Assembly (NCBI RefSeq): GCF_052115025.1
Contig: NZ_JBFRFW010000020.1
Coordinates: 1 to 64,000 of the forward strand
Direction: 5' to 3'
DNA: 64,000 nucleotides
Source of the DNA: Bradyrhizobium_A sp052115025
GTDB taxonomy: Bacteria > Pseudomonadota > Alphaproteobacteria > Rhizobiales > Xanthobacteraceae
Shown here: piece by piece, positions 10,631 through 18,890 of the stretch
How positions within the stretch are numbered: position 1 is the stretch's first letter
How the letters are laid out: each line of letters starts with the position of its first letter
The notes under the pieces: model-generated
What the model was told of the DNA's origin: nothing
The model's database searches: none
Seen by the model: the letters and a program-made list of their open reading frames with translations, nothing else
Translations under genes and position numbers: made by a program

Positions 10631-11614
10631 TCAGCTCAGAAGCACGATGCCCCCGGGCAGGTGCGTCGCCTTCGCAGCGAAGATCTGTTGGAACATAGCG
10701 AGAATGCCATCGACATTGTCGATGCGAAACCGACCGTTGACGAGACGGCGCCCCAGCTCCGCATTCGTCACCACGACCCTGCCCGACCGGTAGCGATTGA
10801 TCTCTCCGACCACACGATCGAGAGGAGTGTCATGAAAGATCAATAATCCCTGCTGCCAGGCGGTCACCTCGACGGGATCTGCGGACACCGGCATCCCCAA
10901 CCCCAACGCGACATAATCCACCTGTTGGCCGCCACGAAGCATCACCGAAGATGCGTGACGTTCAACGCGCAATTCGCCTTCGAGGCATGTCACACACGTT
11001 CCTCGCGGCTCGTGGCGGACATTGAAGTGCGCCTGTTGCGCGCTGATCTCGCCGTCCCCGACAATGACGCGCACATGTTTCCTGGAGGCGGTCTGCGTCG
11101 CGATCACGGCTTCACCCGTCAGGATCTCGATGCGATCCAGATCGCTGTCGTCGGATCGCGCGTTGACACTCGTGCCGGTGTTCAGCGTCACCGTAATGCC
11201 GTTATCGATGGTGATCCGGCGCTGCTCGCCAGCGGCGGTGCGATAATCCGCCACGGCATCCCGCAGCGAAGGCCACAGCGCGAGCGGGGGCCATACGGCG
11301 AGGTATGCGGCGGCCGAGGCCGCGACCGCGCCCCCGAGGATCACCCGCCGTGACAGACGGGGCTCGGAGCGAAGGCCCGGCAAGACAGCCTCGCCACGGC
11401 GTTTCAGAAAATTGTGGCCGGCCGGTCCAAGCTGATCCCACAGCAGGCTCGCACGCGCCAGCGCCTCGGCATGCGCGCTGCTCTGGCGGCCCCAGAGCTT
11501 GGTGTCCTCGATCTCCTGGCGAGAGGCCCGACCAGACCCGAGCATCTGGACGCGCACCAGCGCTTCCTTCTCGATCGGCGTCAGTTCCTCGGGCGGATCC
11601 TCGAAATAAGTCAT
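10631..11614 (-). CDS. FecR-family anti-sigma / sigma regulator
   Basis: 327 residues. The N-terminal cytoplasmic part (about 10-75) has the DUF4880/FecR_N character, with acidic and Trp-containing helices (KLWGRQSSAHAEAL). One membrane segment follows at about 88-112 (LGGAVAASAAAYLAV). The periplasmic FecR domain spans about 120-220, with GEQRRITIDNGITVTLNTGT and GGQQVDY-type strands, and a C-terminal STN-like module includes the FHDTPLDRVVGEINRY segment. In the family, FecR proteins bind an ECF sigma factor in the cytoplasm and receive a signal from an STN-domain protein in the periplasm. It lies 67 bp after the sigma gene and directly upstream of the exoprotein, so it probably controls that gene through the sigma factor. 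Confidence 0.9.
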   Translation of the reverse strand: MTYFEDPPEELTPIEKEALVRVQMLGSGRASRQEIEDTKLWGRQSSAHAEALARASLLWDQLGPAGHNFLKRRGEAVLPGLRSEPRLSRRVILGGAVAASAAAYLAVWPPLALWPSLRDAVADYRTAAGEQRRITIDNGITVTLNTGTSVNARSDDSDLDRIEILTGEAVIATQTASRKHVRVIVGDGEISAQQAHFNVRHEPRGTCVTCLEGELRVERHASSVMLRGGQQVDYVALGLGMPVSADPVEVTAWQQGLLIFHDTPLDRVVGEINRYRSGRVVVTNAELGRRLVNGRFRIDNVDGILAMFQQIFAAKATHLPGGIVLLS

Positions 11615-11681
11615 CGACCGGGCGCTTCTTTCACAACCTCAGGCATCCAATCCACATGCACGACGTTCTGCCGCCTACTCA

Positions 11682-12227
11682 TCATGACGTTTCTCGCGGC
11701 GCCGGACCGAAGCGCCTTGTCAGCTTTTTGCCAAATCGCCTGGCGCAGTGCTCGAGGGCGGCCTTGAGCTCGAGCTCCACGAAACGCTGCGAGATCCCGA
11801 GACGATCGGCGATGTCCCGCAGCGGAATCCCTTCCAGGCGAGAGGCCAGCAGGATGGTGCGACGACGCGGCGTGAGTTCGTCGAGCACCTGCTCCAGCAA
11901 AGCGACCTGCTCGCGTCCCTCGAGCTCCCGCTCGGGCCCGGGCGCCGAATCGACGATGTCGAGCATCGATTGAACCTCAAACCGCCTGATCCGACGAGCC
12001 TCCTGCCGCTCGCGGCTCACCGCGAGGTTGAGTGCGCTGCGCAGCAGGTACCCGACCGGGCTCTCAACCACGCCCGGGCCGCTCTTGTCGCGAAGGTGCA
12101 GCCACGTCTCGTGGAGGGTTTCCCGCGCCTTCTCCTCGGAGCCGAGACGCCTCGCCAGCCGACGACGAAGCTCGTCGTAGCGCTCGACCAGAACCAGACG
12201 GAGGGTCGTCCAGGTTGTTTCCGTCAT
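11682..12227 (-). CDS. ECF RNA polymerase sigma factor, FecI-like
   Basis: 181 residues with the two ECF regions. Region 2 lies at about 15-80 (ERYDELRRRLARRLGS, ETLHETWLHL, PVGYLLRSALNLAVS). Region 4 lies at about 110-165, with LTPRRRTILLASRLEGIPLRDIADRL split across the helix-turn-helix and SQRFVELEL as the recognition helix. Its start codon overlaps the stop of the STN-domain gene by 4 bp (ATGA), which implies translational coupling. The order STN protein, sigma, FecR is that of cell-surface signalling cassettes. The expected target is the promoter of the exoprotein gene, and possibly its own operon; this is inference. Confidence 0.9.
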   Translation of the reverse strand: MTETTWTTLRLVLVERYDELRRRLARRLGSEEKARETLHETWLHLRDKSGPGVVESPVGYLLRSALNLAVSRERQEARRIRRFEVQSMLDIVDSAPGPERELEGREQVALLEQVLDELTPRRRTILLASRLEGIPLRDIADRLGISQRFVELELKAALEHCARRFGKKLTRRFGPAPRETS

Positions 12228-12910
12228 CGCGCGACCGGGCTCGCAAGATCAGCCCCCGCCGCACCGCAGTCTCCGGTTTGGGCCGGCGGGCGTGGCGACA
12301 CCGCCATTGCAACAGGCTGCGGCATGTCCCGCGGCGGCGGCCGACCGATCGTCAGGGCGCGGAGCAGCCCGGCGATGGCCTGGTCCCGAATCTCGTCATG
12401 GGTCGATGTCAGCAGCTCCGGCTGCAGCACCTCGCCCACGGGGCCGATCCAGAACCTGAATTCGACGCGATAGGTGCCGGGCGTCGTCAGCGACGATCGG
12501 CAGAAGGCTTTCGCGATGCTGGTCTGAACGGCGGCGAGATAAGGCCTGAAGCTGTCCAGAGATGCCGCGGACATCCGTCGTTCCGCGACCGCGGGCACGA
12601 CCGTGAAGGCATTCGTCGCAGCGTAGACCGCCGTCAGGCCGCTGCCGTCGAGCAGGATCCGCAACGCCATGTCAGGCGGCATGGATCCCGCGACGGCCCG
12701 AGAGCGGCGCCCCGAAGCCAAGGTGGCGTCATACACGACCTGCAGCCCGGTGGCGGCGCTGTAGACATCGAGCGCCGACGCCAGCGGCTGGGCACCGATG
12801 TCAAAAGCAACCGGCGCCGATGTCCGCACGGCCTGCTCTGCCATCGTCGCCGATGTGGAGCCCCCAGCAACGAGAATACCCGCACTCATCGCAAGAACGC
12901 GCGCCCACAT
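12224..12910 (-). CDS. Periplasmic STN-domain sensor with TonB-C-like C-terminus (VreA-like)
   Basis: 228 residues. A signal peptide (about 1-25, MWARVLAMSAGILVAGG) leads into a secretin/TonB short N-terminal (STN) domain at about 33-105, with FDIGAQPLASALDVYSAATG, LQVVYDATLASGR and RILLDGSGL. The C-terminal part (about 120-215) has the TonB C-terminal pattern: YRVEFRFWIGPVGEV, an alanine-rich helix, then IGRPPPRDMPQPV. There is no beta-barrel, unlike FecA-type receptors. Pseudomonas aeruginosa VreA is a known barrel-less STN protein encoded next to an ECF sigma, a FecR protein and a TPS exoprotein. This arrangement matches it closely. It is the first gene of the unit. Confidence 0.82.
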   Translation of the reverse strand: MWARVLAMSAGILVAGGSTSATMAEQAVRTSAPVAFDIGAQPLASALDVYSAATGLQVVYDATLASGRRSRAVAGSMPPDMALRILLDGSGLTAVYAATNAFTVVPAVAERRMSAASLDSFRPYLAAVQTSIAKAFCRSSLTTPGTYRVEFRFWIGPVGEVLQPELLTSTHDEIRDQAIAGLLRALTIGRPPPRDMPQPVAMAVSPRPPAQTGDCGAAGADLASPVAR

Positions 12911-13288
12911 CCCACCATGACCCGACCGCAGCCCGATTTCTCAGCGCATCAAACGACGTGCGCCGCCATCTTTGGATTCCTGCCCGAGGAAACGGCCTGA
13001 CCAACCGCAGATCCATGCTGCGGCTCATCGGCTCCTGCGGCGGCGGACCATAAAAACAAATTGTGACAATCAGCTAACAGTGATGGCATCCCGAGCGGCC
13101 CGCTTACGCGGCCGAGACTGCCGCCCAGGCTGCATCATGGAGACGATGGCGCGCTTCAGGGGCTGAAACGCCCGCGCCCCGGGAGGTGATCGTCGCGGCG
13201 CCGGTGCGCATCAAGACGGCCAGTCAATCCAACAGGAGCGCGCGCGCTTTCCTCATCGCGCATGCGCTCCGAAAGACGATCGCACGGG
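12911..13288. other. Intergenic region, probable promoter of the STN-sigma-FecR unit
   Basis: 378 bp with no convincing coding frame. It separates the start of the STN gene from the 3' end of the DUF1194 gene, which is also on the minus strand. A short A/T-rich patch lies around 13050-13080 in otherwise GC-rich sequence and is the best place for the promoter of the signalling operon. I could not assign -35/-10 boxes with confidence. Confidence 0.35.
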
Positions 13289-14122
13289 TCACCGCCCCCA
13301 GCGATCCTGCCAGAGCTGTTCACCGATCATGCAGGTGATGCGCGGTGCGCTGGCCGCGACGGGAATGGCCTGCGGCTCGGGTTCGCGTCCCGCCACCTCG
13401 AGCGTGAGCTTGGTGCGGATCGCCTCCTTGAATTTCTCGCGCGTCTTGATCGGCACCACGAACGAGCCGGCGCCGCCGATGACGCAGTCCTCGTAGTAGA
13501 AATCAAGGTTCTCGATATCCATCGTCGAGTAGGACGGCTCCTTGAGCATGATCGGCAGGCCGTTGATGACGATGCCTTTCTCCAGCGCCGCATCGCGCGC
13601 CACCGTCACCGGAATGCCGTTGTTGTTCGGCCCGTCGCCGGAGATGTCGATGACACGGCGCAGGCCGCGATAGCCGCTCTGCTCGAACAGCGGCACGGCG
13701 AAGTTGATCGCGCCCGAGATCGAGGTGCGCGACGCCCGGCGCAACGGCGCCTTGAGAATTTCCGCAGCCACCGCATCCGCCGATTCCGGACCGTCGACCA
13801 CCCGCCAGGGAATGATGACCTTCTGGTCGTTGGACGCAGCCCATTCGAAATAGGTCACCACCACCTTGCCGTTCGGTCCGGTCTTCAGCGCCTGCAGGAA
13901 ATCAGTCGAGGTGATGGCAAGCGCATAGCCCTCGCGCTGCAGCGCCAGCTCGTCCATGTCCATCGAATAGGAGACATCGACCGCAAGCACGAGCTCGACA
14001 TCGACCGCCGGCAGCTCGCCCTTGTCGGCGACAGGAAGCGGTGCTGGCGCAGCCACCCCGGCGACGTCCGCGCTGGTGATCGCGCTCGCGATCACGGCGG
14101 CTGCGATCGAGATCCAGCGCAT
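13289..14122 (-). CDS. DUF1194 / von Willebrand factor A-like secreted protein
   Basis: 277 residues. The frame is open further upstream, but the ATG at 14122 is preceded by GGGAGG and begins a proper signal peptide (MRWISIAAAVIASAI), so that start is chosen. The mature protein starts a VWA-like domain with LVLAVDVSYSMD, a DxSxS metal-ion-dependent adhesion site, and continues with VVVTYFEWA and RRVIDISGDGPNN. This is the DUF1194 family, common in Bradyrhizobium-type genomes and of unknown function. A periplasmic or exported metal-dependent binding protein is the most that can be inferred. The upstream region is unusually A/T-rich. Confidence 0.88.
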   Translation of the reverse strand: MRWISIAAAVIASAITSADVAGVAAPAPLPVADKGELPAVDVELVLAVDVSYSMDMDELALQREGYALAITSTDFLQALKTGPNGKVVVTYFEWAASNDQKVIIPWRVVDGPESADAVAAEILKAPLRRASRTSISGAINFAVPLFEQSGYRGLRRVIDISGDGPNNNGIPVTVARDAALEKGIVINGLPIMLKEPSYSTMDIENLDFYYEDCVIGGAGSFVVPIKTREKFKEAIRTKLTLEVAGREPEPQAIPVAASAPRITCMIGEQLWQDRWGR

Positions 14123-14534
14123 GGCGGCCCTCCCGTCGTTGACACCGGATCGTCGCATGTCGCCCGGCGTCCGGCCAAGCAACATTCCGTGGGAGGAAAA
14201 TCTTATTGCAGAGTGCGAGATGCGGATAAAATTCAACCTCAGCTGTATTTTAATACCGTAATTTATAGAAATATTTACAAACAATTCATGTTGAGCTGCT
14301 CAAGATTTAGGCGCGATCCCGACGTCTCCAGCCCCGGTCAATGATGGCCGGCCCCGGAGCGCAGTGCCTGACAGGCTGCGCGCTGAACCGGTCGATGCAC
14401 CGGCGCCGCGAGACACCGGCTCGACTGGAACTGAAGACCGCGCCATCCGCCGGTCCGCGACTGCTCCCCCCAACGCCGTGCACCACTTCCGTGGCCGCAG
14501 GCGTTTGTCTGAAGTTTCAAGGACGCCGCCAGAA
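14123..14534. other. Divergent intergenic region with A/T-rich core
   Basis: 412 bp between the DUF1194 gene (minus) and the first chemoreceptor (plus). Positions 14200-14310 are strikingly A/T-rich (TTTATAGAAATATTTAC and similar) against a GC-rich background, so promoters for both directions probably lie here. No gene was recognised. The open frame reaching back from the chemoreceptor to 14364 has no family resemblance and is taken as leader. Confidence 0.45.
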
Positions 14535-16217
14535 ATGCTCGCCAAGCTCTCGATCCGATCCAAGATCATCACCGTCGTCTCGTTCCTGTTTCTCGCGATG
14601 ACATTCATGGGGCTGTTCGCCTTCTTCCAGATGCGCGCCATCAACAGTGCGACCCAGGACATCCAGACCAACTGGCTGCCGAGCGTGCGCTGGCTCGGCG
14701 AACTGCGGGTGCAGTCGGCGCGCTACCGCGCCATCCTGCGCGACCACATGCTGATCACCGATCCGAAGGCCAAGAGCGGCATCGACAAGCTGCTCGACGA
14801 CCGCATCCAGGAATTCGAGCGCGCCGCGGCCAAGTATCAGACGCTCATCACCAGCGCCGAGGAACGCGCGCTCTATGACGAGCTGAACAAGCTGTGGCAG
14901 GACTACCGCCGGGCAGCGAGCGAGGTCGCAGAGCTTGCGAAGAAGGGCGAGATCGCCCAGGCCGCCATTGCCAACGCCGACAAGGCAACCCCGCCCGGAC
15001 GGGCGATGGACGCGGTGCTCGCCAAACTCGTGGCTCTCAACGACAAGGGCGCGGAGACCGCAGGACAGGCTGCTGACAGCGACTATACGCTGGCGGCGCG
15101 GGTGCTGCTCGGGACGCTGGCGGTGGCGATCCTGCTCAGCCTGTGGGCTGCGATCTACCTCGTCCGCGACATCGCCAGTGGCATCCGGTCGGTGATCATG
15201 CCGATGCAGGCCCTCGCCGAGGGCGACCTCGATGCCGTTGTTCCACACCAGGGCGAGCGCACCGAGATCGGCCAGATCGCCGACAGGCTGCAGGTGTTCA
15301 AGGATGCGCTAGTGGCAAAGAAAGCTGCCGATGCCGCGGCCGCGACGGATGCTGCCGAGAAGGTCGCGCGGGCGCACAAGATCGACCAGATCACCCGCAA
15401 CTTCGAAGCGATGATCGGCAACACGGTGCAGGCACTGGCATCGGCCGCCACCGAACTGGAAGCCTCCGCGGGAACGCTGACCCAGACCTCGGACCTGACG
15501 CAGCGCCTGTCGGGCTCGGCGGCCTCCGCTTCCCACGAAGTGTCGGAGAATGTGCAGTCGGTGGCGAGCGCGACCGAGGAAATCTCGTCGTCGGTGCGCG
15601 AGATCAGCCGCCAGGTGCAGGAGGCGAGCCGCGTCGCCGGCGATGCCGTGCGCCAGGCCGAACAGACCGACACCAGCATCATGGAGCTCTCGAACGCGGC
15701 CAGCCGCATTGGCGACGTCATCAAGCTGATCACCGCGGTCGCGGAGCAGACCAACCTGCTCGCGCTCAACGCCACGATCGAAGCAGCCCGTGCCGGCGAA
15801 GCCGGGCGCGGCTTCGCCGTCGTCGCCTCCGAGGTCAAGGCGCTGGCATCGCAGACCGCCAAGGCGACCGACGAGATCACCGCGCAGATCGACAGCATGC
15901 GTTCCGCGACGCGGGAGTCCGTCGGCAACATCAAGAAGATCGGTGAGACCATCACGCTGATCTCGGAAATCTCGGCGGCGGTCGCATCCGCGGTCGAGGA
16001 ACAGGGTGCAGCAACGCAAGAAATCGCGCGGAACGTGCAGAACTCGGCACGGCTCAGCATTCAGGTCGCCGGCGACGTCAGCGAAGTGAACAGGGGCACC
16101 AACGAAACCGGCTCGGCATCGAGCCAGGTGCTCACGGCGGCGCAGTCGCTGTCGGTGGAGAGCACGCGGCTGCAGAGCGAGGTCGACCGTTTCCTGCAGG
16201 CGGTACGCGCCGCATAA
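14535..16217 (+). CDS. Methyl-accepting chemotaxis protein (copy 1 of a tandem pair)
   Basis: 560 residues from the ATG at 14535 (MLAKLSIRSK). Transmembrane helix 1 lies at about 11-33, and a periplasmic four-helix-bundle sensor (4HB_MCP type) at about 34-187 contains IQTNWLPSVRWLGELR. Transmembrane helix 2 lies at about 188-211, HAMP at about 212-265, and a cytoplasmic signalling domain at about 300-555. The highly conserved hairpin tip EQTNLLALNATIEAARAG is present and intact. It should sense a ligand in the periplasm and signal to CheA/CheW. The neighbour at 16503 has the same length and architecture, which points to tandem duplication. A strong terminator at 16256 separates the two, so each is probably transcribed on its own. 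Confidence 0.97.
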   Translation: MLAKLSIRSKIITVVSFLFLAMTFMGLFAFFQMRAINSATQDIQTNWLPSVRWLGELRVQSARYRAILRDHMLITDPKAKSGIDKLLDDRIQEFERAAAKYQTLITSAEERALYDELNKLWQDYRRAASEVAELAKKGEIAQAAIANADKATPPGRAMDAVLAKLVALNDKGAETAGQAADSDYTLAARVLLGTLAVAILLSLWAAIYLVRDIASGIRSVIMPMQALAEGDLDAVVPHQGERTEIGQIADRLQVFKDALVAKKAADAAAATDAAEKVARAHKIDQITRNFEAMIGNTVQALASAATELEASAGTLTQTSDLTQRLSGSAASASHEVSENVQSVASATEEISSSVREISRQVQEASRVAGDAVRQAEQTDTSIMELSNAASRIGDVIKLITAVAEQTNLLALNATIEAARAGEAGRGFAVVASEVKALASQTAKATDEITAQIDSMRSATRESVGNIKKIGETITLISEISAAVASAVEEQGAATQEIARNVQNSARLSIQVAGDVSEVNRGTNETGSASSQVLTAAQSLSVESTRLQSEVDRFLQAVRAA

Positions 16218-16255
16218 TTTTTCTCCTGGATAGCCTCGCGACAGCTTCGTTGCCA

Positions 16256-16300
16256 AAAACAGCCGCGGATTCCCATCAACTGGGAATCCGCGGCTGTTTT
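16256..16300 (+). terminator. Rho-independent terminator after chemoreceptor 1
   Basis: A perfect 20-bp inverted repeat with a 5-nt loop: one arm reads AAAACAGCCGCGGATTCCCA and the other is its exact complement ending in TTTT. It begins 38 bp past the stop codon. The A-tract/T-tract symmetry would let it act in both directions. Confidence 0.9.
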
Positions 16301-16502
16301 CAACCTTCGGTAAGCAGATGCCGTTTACCAAGATTTTAGCTAATTGATTAACACTCCAACCCGCGGATGACCAAGCTCAAGGCTCAGGCTGGAAGCTTCA
16401 GGCTCCGACTGGAACTGCTCCCCCACACCCCGCATGCCAGCGACACCGCCGGATGGATGCATCCGGCCGGGTATAGCCAGCTTGTCTCCAAGGACGCTTT
16501 CG

Positions 16503-18185
16503 ATGTTCTCCAAGCTCTCCATTCGCACCAAGATCACAGCGGTCATCGCGGTCCTGCTGCTCATCATGAGCGGCATGGGCGCCTTCGCGATCCGGCAGAT
16601 GAACGCCATCAACGCCAGCACCATCGACATTCAGACCAACTGGTTGCCGAGCGTCCGCGTATTGGGCGAGCTGCGGGCGAACACCATCACCTACCGCATC
16701 GTCGTGCGTTCGCACATCATGGCGACCGACGAGGCCGGCAAGGCCGCGCAGGAAAAGCTGCTGGTGACCGTCGCCGAGAACATCGAGAAGAGCCGCAGGG
16801 CCTACGAGCCGATGATCACCTCGCCCGAGGAGAAGGCGCTGTATGACGAGTTCGGCAAGCTGTGGGCATCCTACACCGCCGAGGTCGCCAGCCTGATCAC
16901 CGTCTCGCGCAAGGAAGACTTCACGACCGCGCGTGATCTCAACACCAGCAAGGCCAATCCGATCGGCCTGAAGGCGGACGAGGTGCTGCAGAAGGACGTC
17001 GACCTCAACAATCGCGGTGCCGACGCGGCAGCGCTGGATTCGTCGAACTCGTTCTCGCTGGCGTTCAAGACGCTGATCGGCATGCTGCTCGCGGCGATCG
17101 TCGCCGGCATCGCCGTCGGTTTCTACCTGATCCGCGACGTGTCGCACGGCATTGCCTCGATCATCTCGCCGATGCGCGCGTTGTCCGCGGGCGACCTCAC
17201 CGCCAACGTGCCGCACCAGGGCGAGAACACCGAAATCGGCCAGATGGCCGACACCCTGCAGATCTTCAAGGACGCGCTGATCGCCAAGCGCGATGCCGAT
17301 GCTGCCGCGGCAGTGGAAGCCGAAGCCAAGATCGCGCGCGGTCAGCGCGTCGACACCATTACCCGCACGTTCGAGACCGTGATCGGCGAGCTGGTCGGCT
17401 CGCTGTCGTCGTCCTCGACCGAACTCGAGGCCGCCGCCGACACCCTGACCAACACCGCGGAAGCCACCGGCCGCATCTCCAACGAAGCCGCCGTGACTTC
17501 GCAGGATGTCTCCAGCAACGTGCAGTCGGTCGCCAGCGCCACCGAGGAGATCACCTCGTCGGTACAGGAGATCAGCCGCCAGGTGCAGGAAGCGAGCCGC
17601 GTCGCCGGCGAAGCCGTTCGGCAGGCGCAGAAGACCGACGGCAGCATCACCGAGCTGACCCAGGCCGCCGCGCGCATCGGCGACGTGATCAAGCTGATCA
17701 GCGCCGTCGCCGAACAGACCAACCTGCTGGCGCTCAACGCCACCATCGAGGCCGCCCGCGCCGGTGACGCCGGCCGCGGCTTCGCGGTGGTGGCATCCGA
17801 GGTCAAGGCGCTGGCCGCGCAGACCTCGAAGGCCACCGAGGAGATCAGCCAGCAGATCAGCGGCATCCAGTCGGCCACCGAAATCTCGGTGGACAGCATC
17901 CGCGAGATCAGCTCGACCATCAACCTGATCTCGGAAATCTCCTCCACCATCGCAGCGGCGGTCGAGGAACAGGGCGCCGCGACCCAGGAAATCTCGCGCA
18001 ACATCCAGCACGCCGCGCAGCGCAGCAACAGCCTTGCCGGCAACATCAACGACGTCAGCCGCGGCGCTGGCGAGACCGGATCCGCCTCGAGCCAGGTGCT
18101 GTCGTCGGCGCAGATGCTGGCGACCGACAGCGGCCGCCTCAAGATGGAAGTCGAGAAGTTCCTGACCAACGTTCGCGCGGCCTGA
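16503..18185 (+). CDS. Methyl-accepting chemotaxis protein (copy 2 of a tandem pair)
   Basis: 560 residues from the ATG at 16503, with AAGGA 8 nt upstream. The architecture is the same as the preceding gene: helix 1 about 11-33, periplasmic four-helix-bundle with IQTNWLPSVRVLGELR, helix 2 about 188-211, HAMP, and a signalling domain with EQTNLLALNATIEAARAG. The cytoplasmic halves are very similar. The periplasmic halves share only the first stretch and then diverge (for example RNTITYRIVVRSHIM-like versus QSARYRAILRDHML-like), so the two receptors probably detect different ligands. Tandem paralogy is seen directly; ligand identity cannot be told from sequence. Confidence 0.97.
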   Translation: MFSKLSIRTKITAVIAVLLLIMSGMGAFAIRQMNAINASTIDIQTNWLPSVRVLGELRANTITYRIVVRSHIMATDEAGKAAQEKLLVTVAENIEKSRRAYEPMITSPEEKALYDEFGKLWASYTAEVASLITVSRKEDFTTARDLNTSKANPIGLKADEVLQKDVDLNNRGADAAALDSSNSFSLAFKTLIGMLLAAIVAGIAVGFYLIRDVSHGIASIISPMRALSAGDLTANVPHQGENTEIGQMADTLQIFKDALIAKRDADAAAAVEAEAKIARGQRVDTITRTFETVIGELVGSLSSSSTELEAAADTLTNTAEATGRISNEAAVTSQDVSSNVQSVASATEEITSSVQEISRQVQEASRVAGEAVRQAQKTDGSITELTQAAARIGDVIKLISAVAEQTNLLALNATIEAARAGDAGRGFAVVASEVKALAAQTSKATEEISQQISGIQSATEISVDSIREISSTINLISEISSTIAAAVEEQGAATQEISRNIQHAAQRSNSLAGNINDVSRGAGETGSASSQVLSSAQMLATDSGRLKMEVEKFLTNVRAA

Positions 18186-18215
18186 TCAGGCCGCCATCAC
18201 GGATCAAGGCACGAG

Positions 18216-18247
18216 ATCGGCGGCTCCCTGAGCCGCCGATTTTTTTT
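18216..18247 (+). terminator. Rho-independent terminator after chemoreceptor 2
   Basis: A 10-bp perfect stem (ATCGGCGGCT / AGCCGCCGAT) with a 5-nt loop is followed by a run of T residues. It starts 31 bp after the chemoreceptor stop and lies just before the 3' end of the convergent Gly/His-rich gene. Confidence 0.9.
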
Positions 18248-18269
18248 AAAGAAGGACAGCCGGCCGCGC

Positions 18270-18713
18270 TCAGTAACAGACATAGACCTCACGCCAACGC
18301 CAGCCATAGCGCGTCGGCACCCGCCGCACCTGGTAGCAACTGTCGTCGTAGTAGGGCGTGTCCCAATAGCCGTACGGCCCGGCGAAGCCGATCGCGAACG
18401 GCGCGAAGCGCCGGAAGTGATGATGGTGGAAGCCGTGCATGCCGGTCCATCTGGGGCCGGCAAAACCATGCCAGGCCATCGGATGGCCGACCCCGCCGCC
18501 CATCATGGCGAAGCTGCCGCCGTGGAAGCCCCCGCCGTGGAAGCCCGCGAACCCGCCACCATGGAAGCCACCGCCATGAAAACCACCACCATGGAAGCCG
18601 CCTCCGCCGTGGAAGCCTCCGCCGCCCATGCCGCGCGCCAGCGCGGCCGCGGGAACGACAGCGACACTGATCGCGGCAGTCATCGCGAGAACGATCGTGA
18701 TCTTTCTGATCAT
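18270..18713 (-). CDS. Small secreted Gly/His/Phe-rich repeat protein
   Basis: 147 residues from the ATG at 18713, which follows GGAGGG and starts a signal peptide (MIRKITIVLAMTAAISV, cleavage near AALARG). The mature part opens with seven or so imperfect GGGFH repeats, then a His-rich stretch (HGFHHHHFRR) and a Tyr/Trp-rich C-terminal segment with two cysteines (DSCYQVRRVP, EVYVCY). Similar small exported proteins are common in Bradyrhizobium-type genomes without known function. His clusters suggest metal binding, which is inference. The repeat DNA is nearly identical from unit to unit, so copy number may vary between strains. Confidence 0.8.
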   Translation of the reverse strand: MIRKITIVLAMTAAISVAVVPAAALARGMGGGGFHGGGGFHGGGFHGGGFHGGGFAGFHGGGFHGGSFAMMGGGVGHPMAWHGFAGPRWTGMHGFHHHHFRRFAPFAIGFAGPYGYWDTPYYDDSCYQVRRVPTRYGWRWREVYVCY

Positions 18714-18890
18714 GACATCACCCTCCGTGATCCAACGCCCCGCACGATGTGAACACCGCCGTGCCAGCATTATTTCGCGGGGGTGGAGATCACGGACGGT
18801 TGTTCGCGCCACCAGGCACGGCCGAAAACGGAAGACGAGGAGAGAATGTCAGCGCAGCCGCCCGCTGGCGCGATCGGGCCGACCGAGCAG

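Noticed and set aside
18521..18640. Tandem DNA repeats as a minisatellite element
   Set aside because: They are in frame within the Gly/His-rich secreted protein and explained by its GGGFH units.
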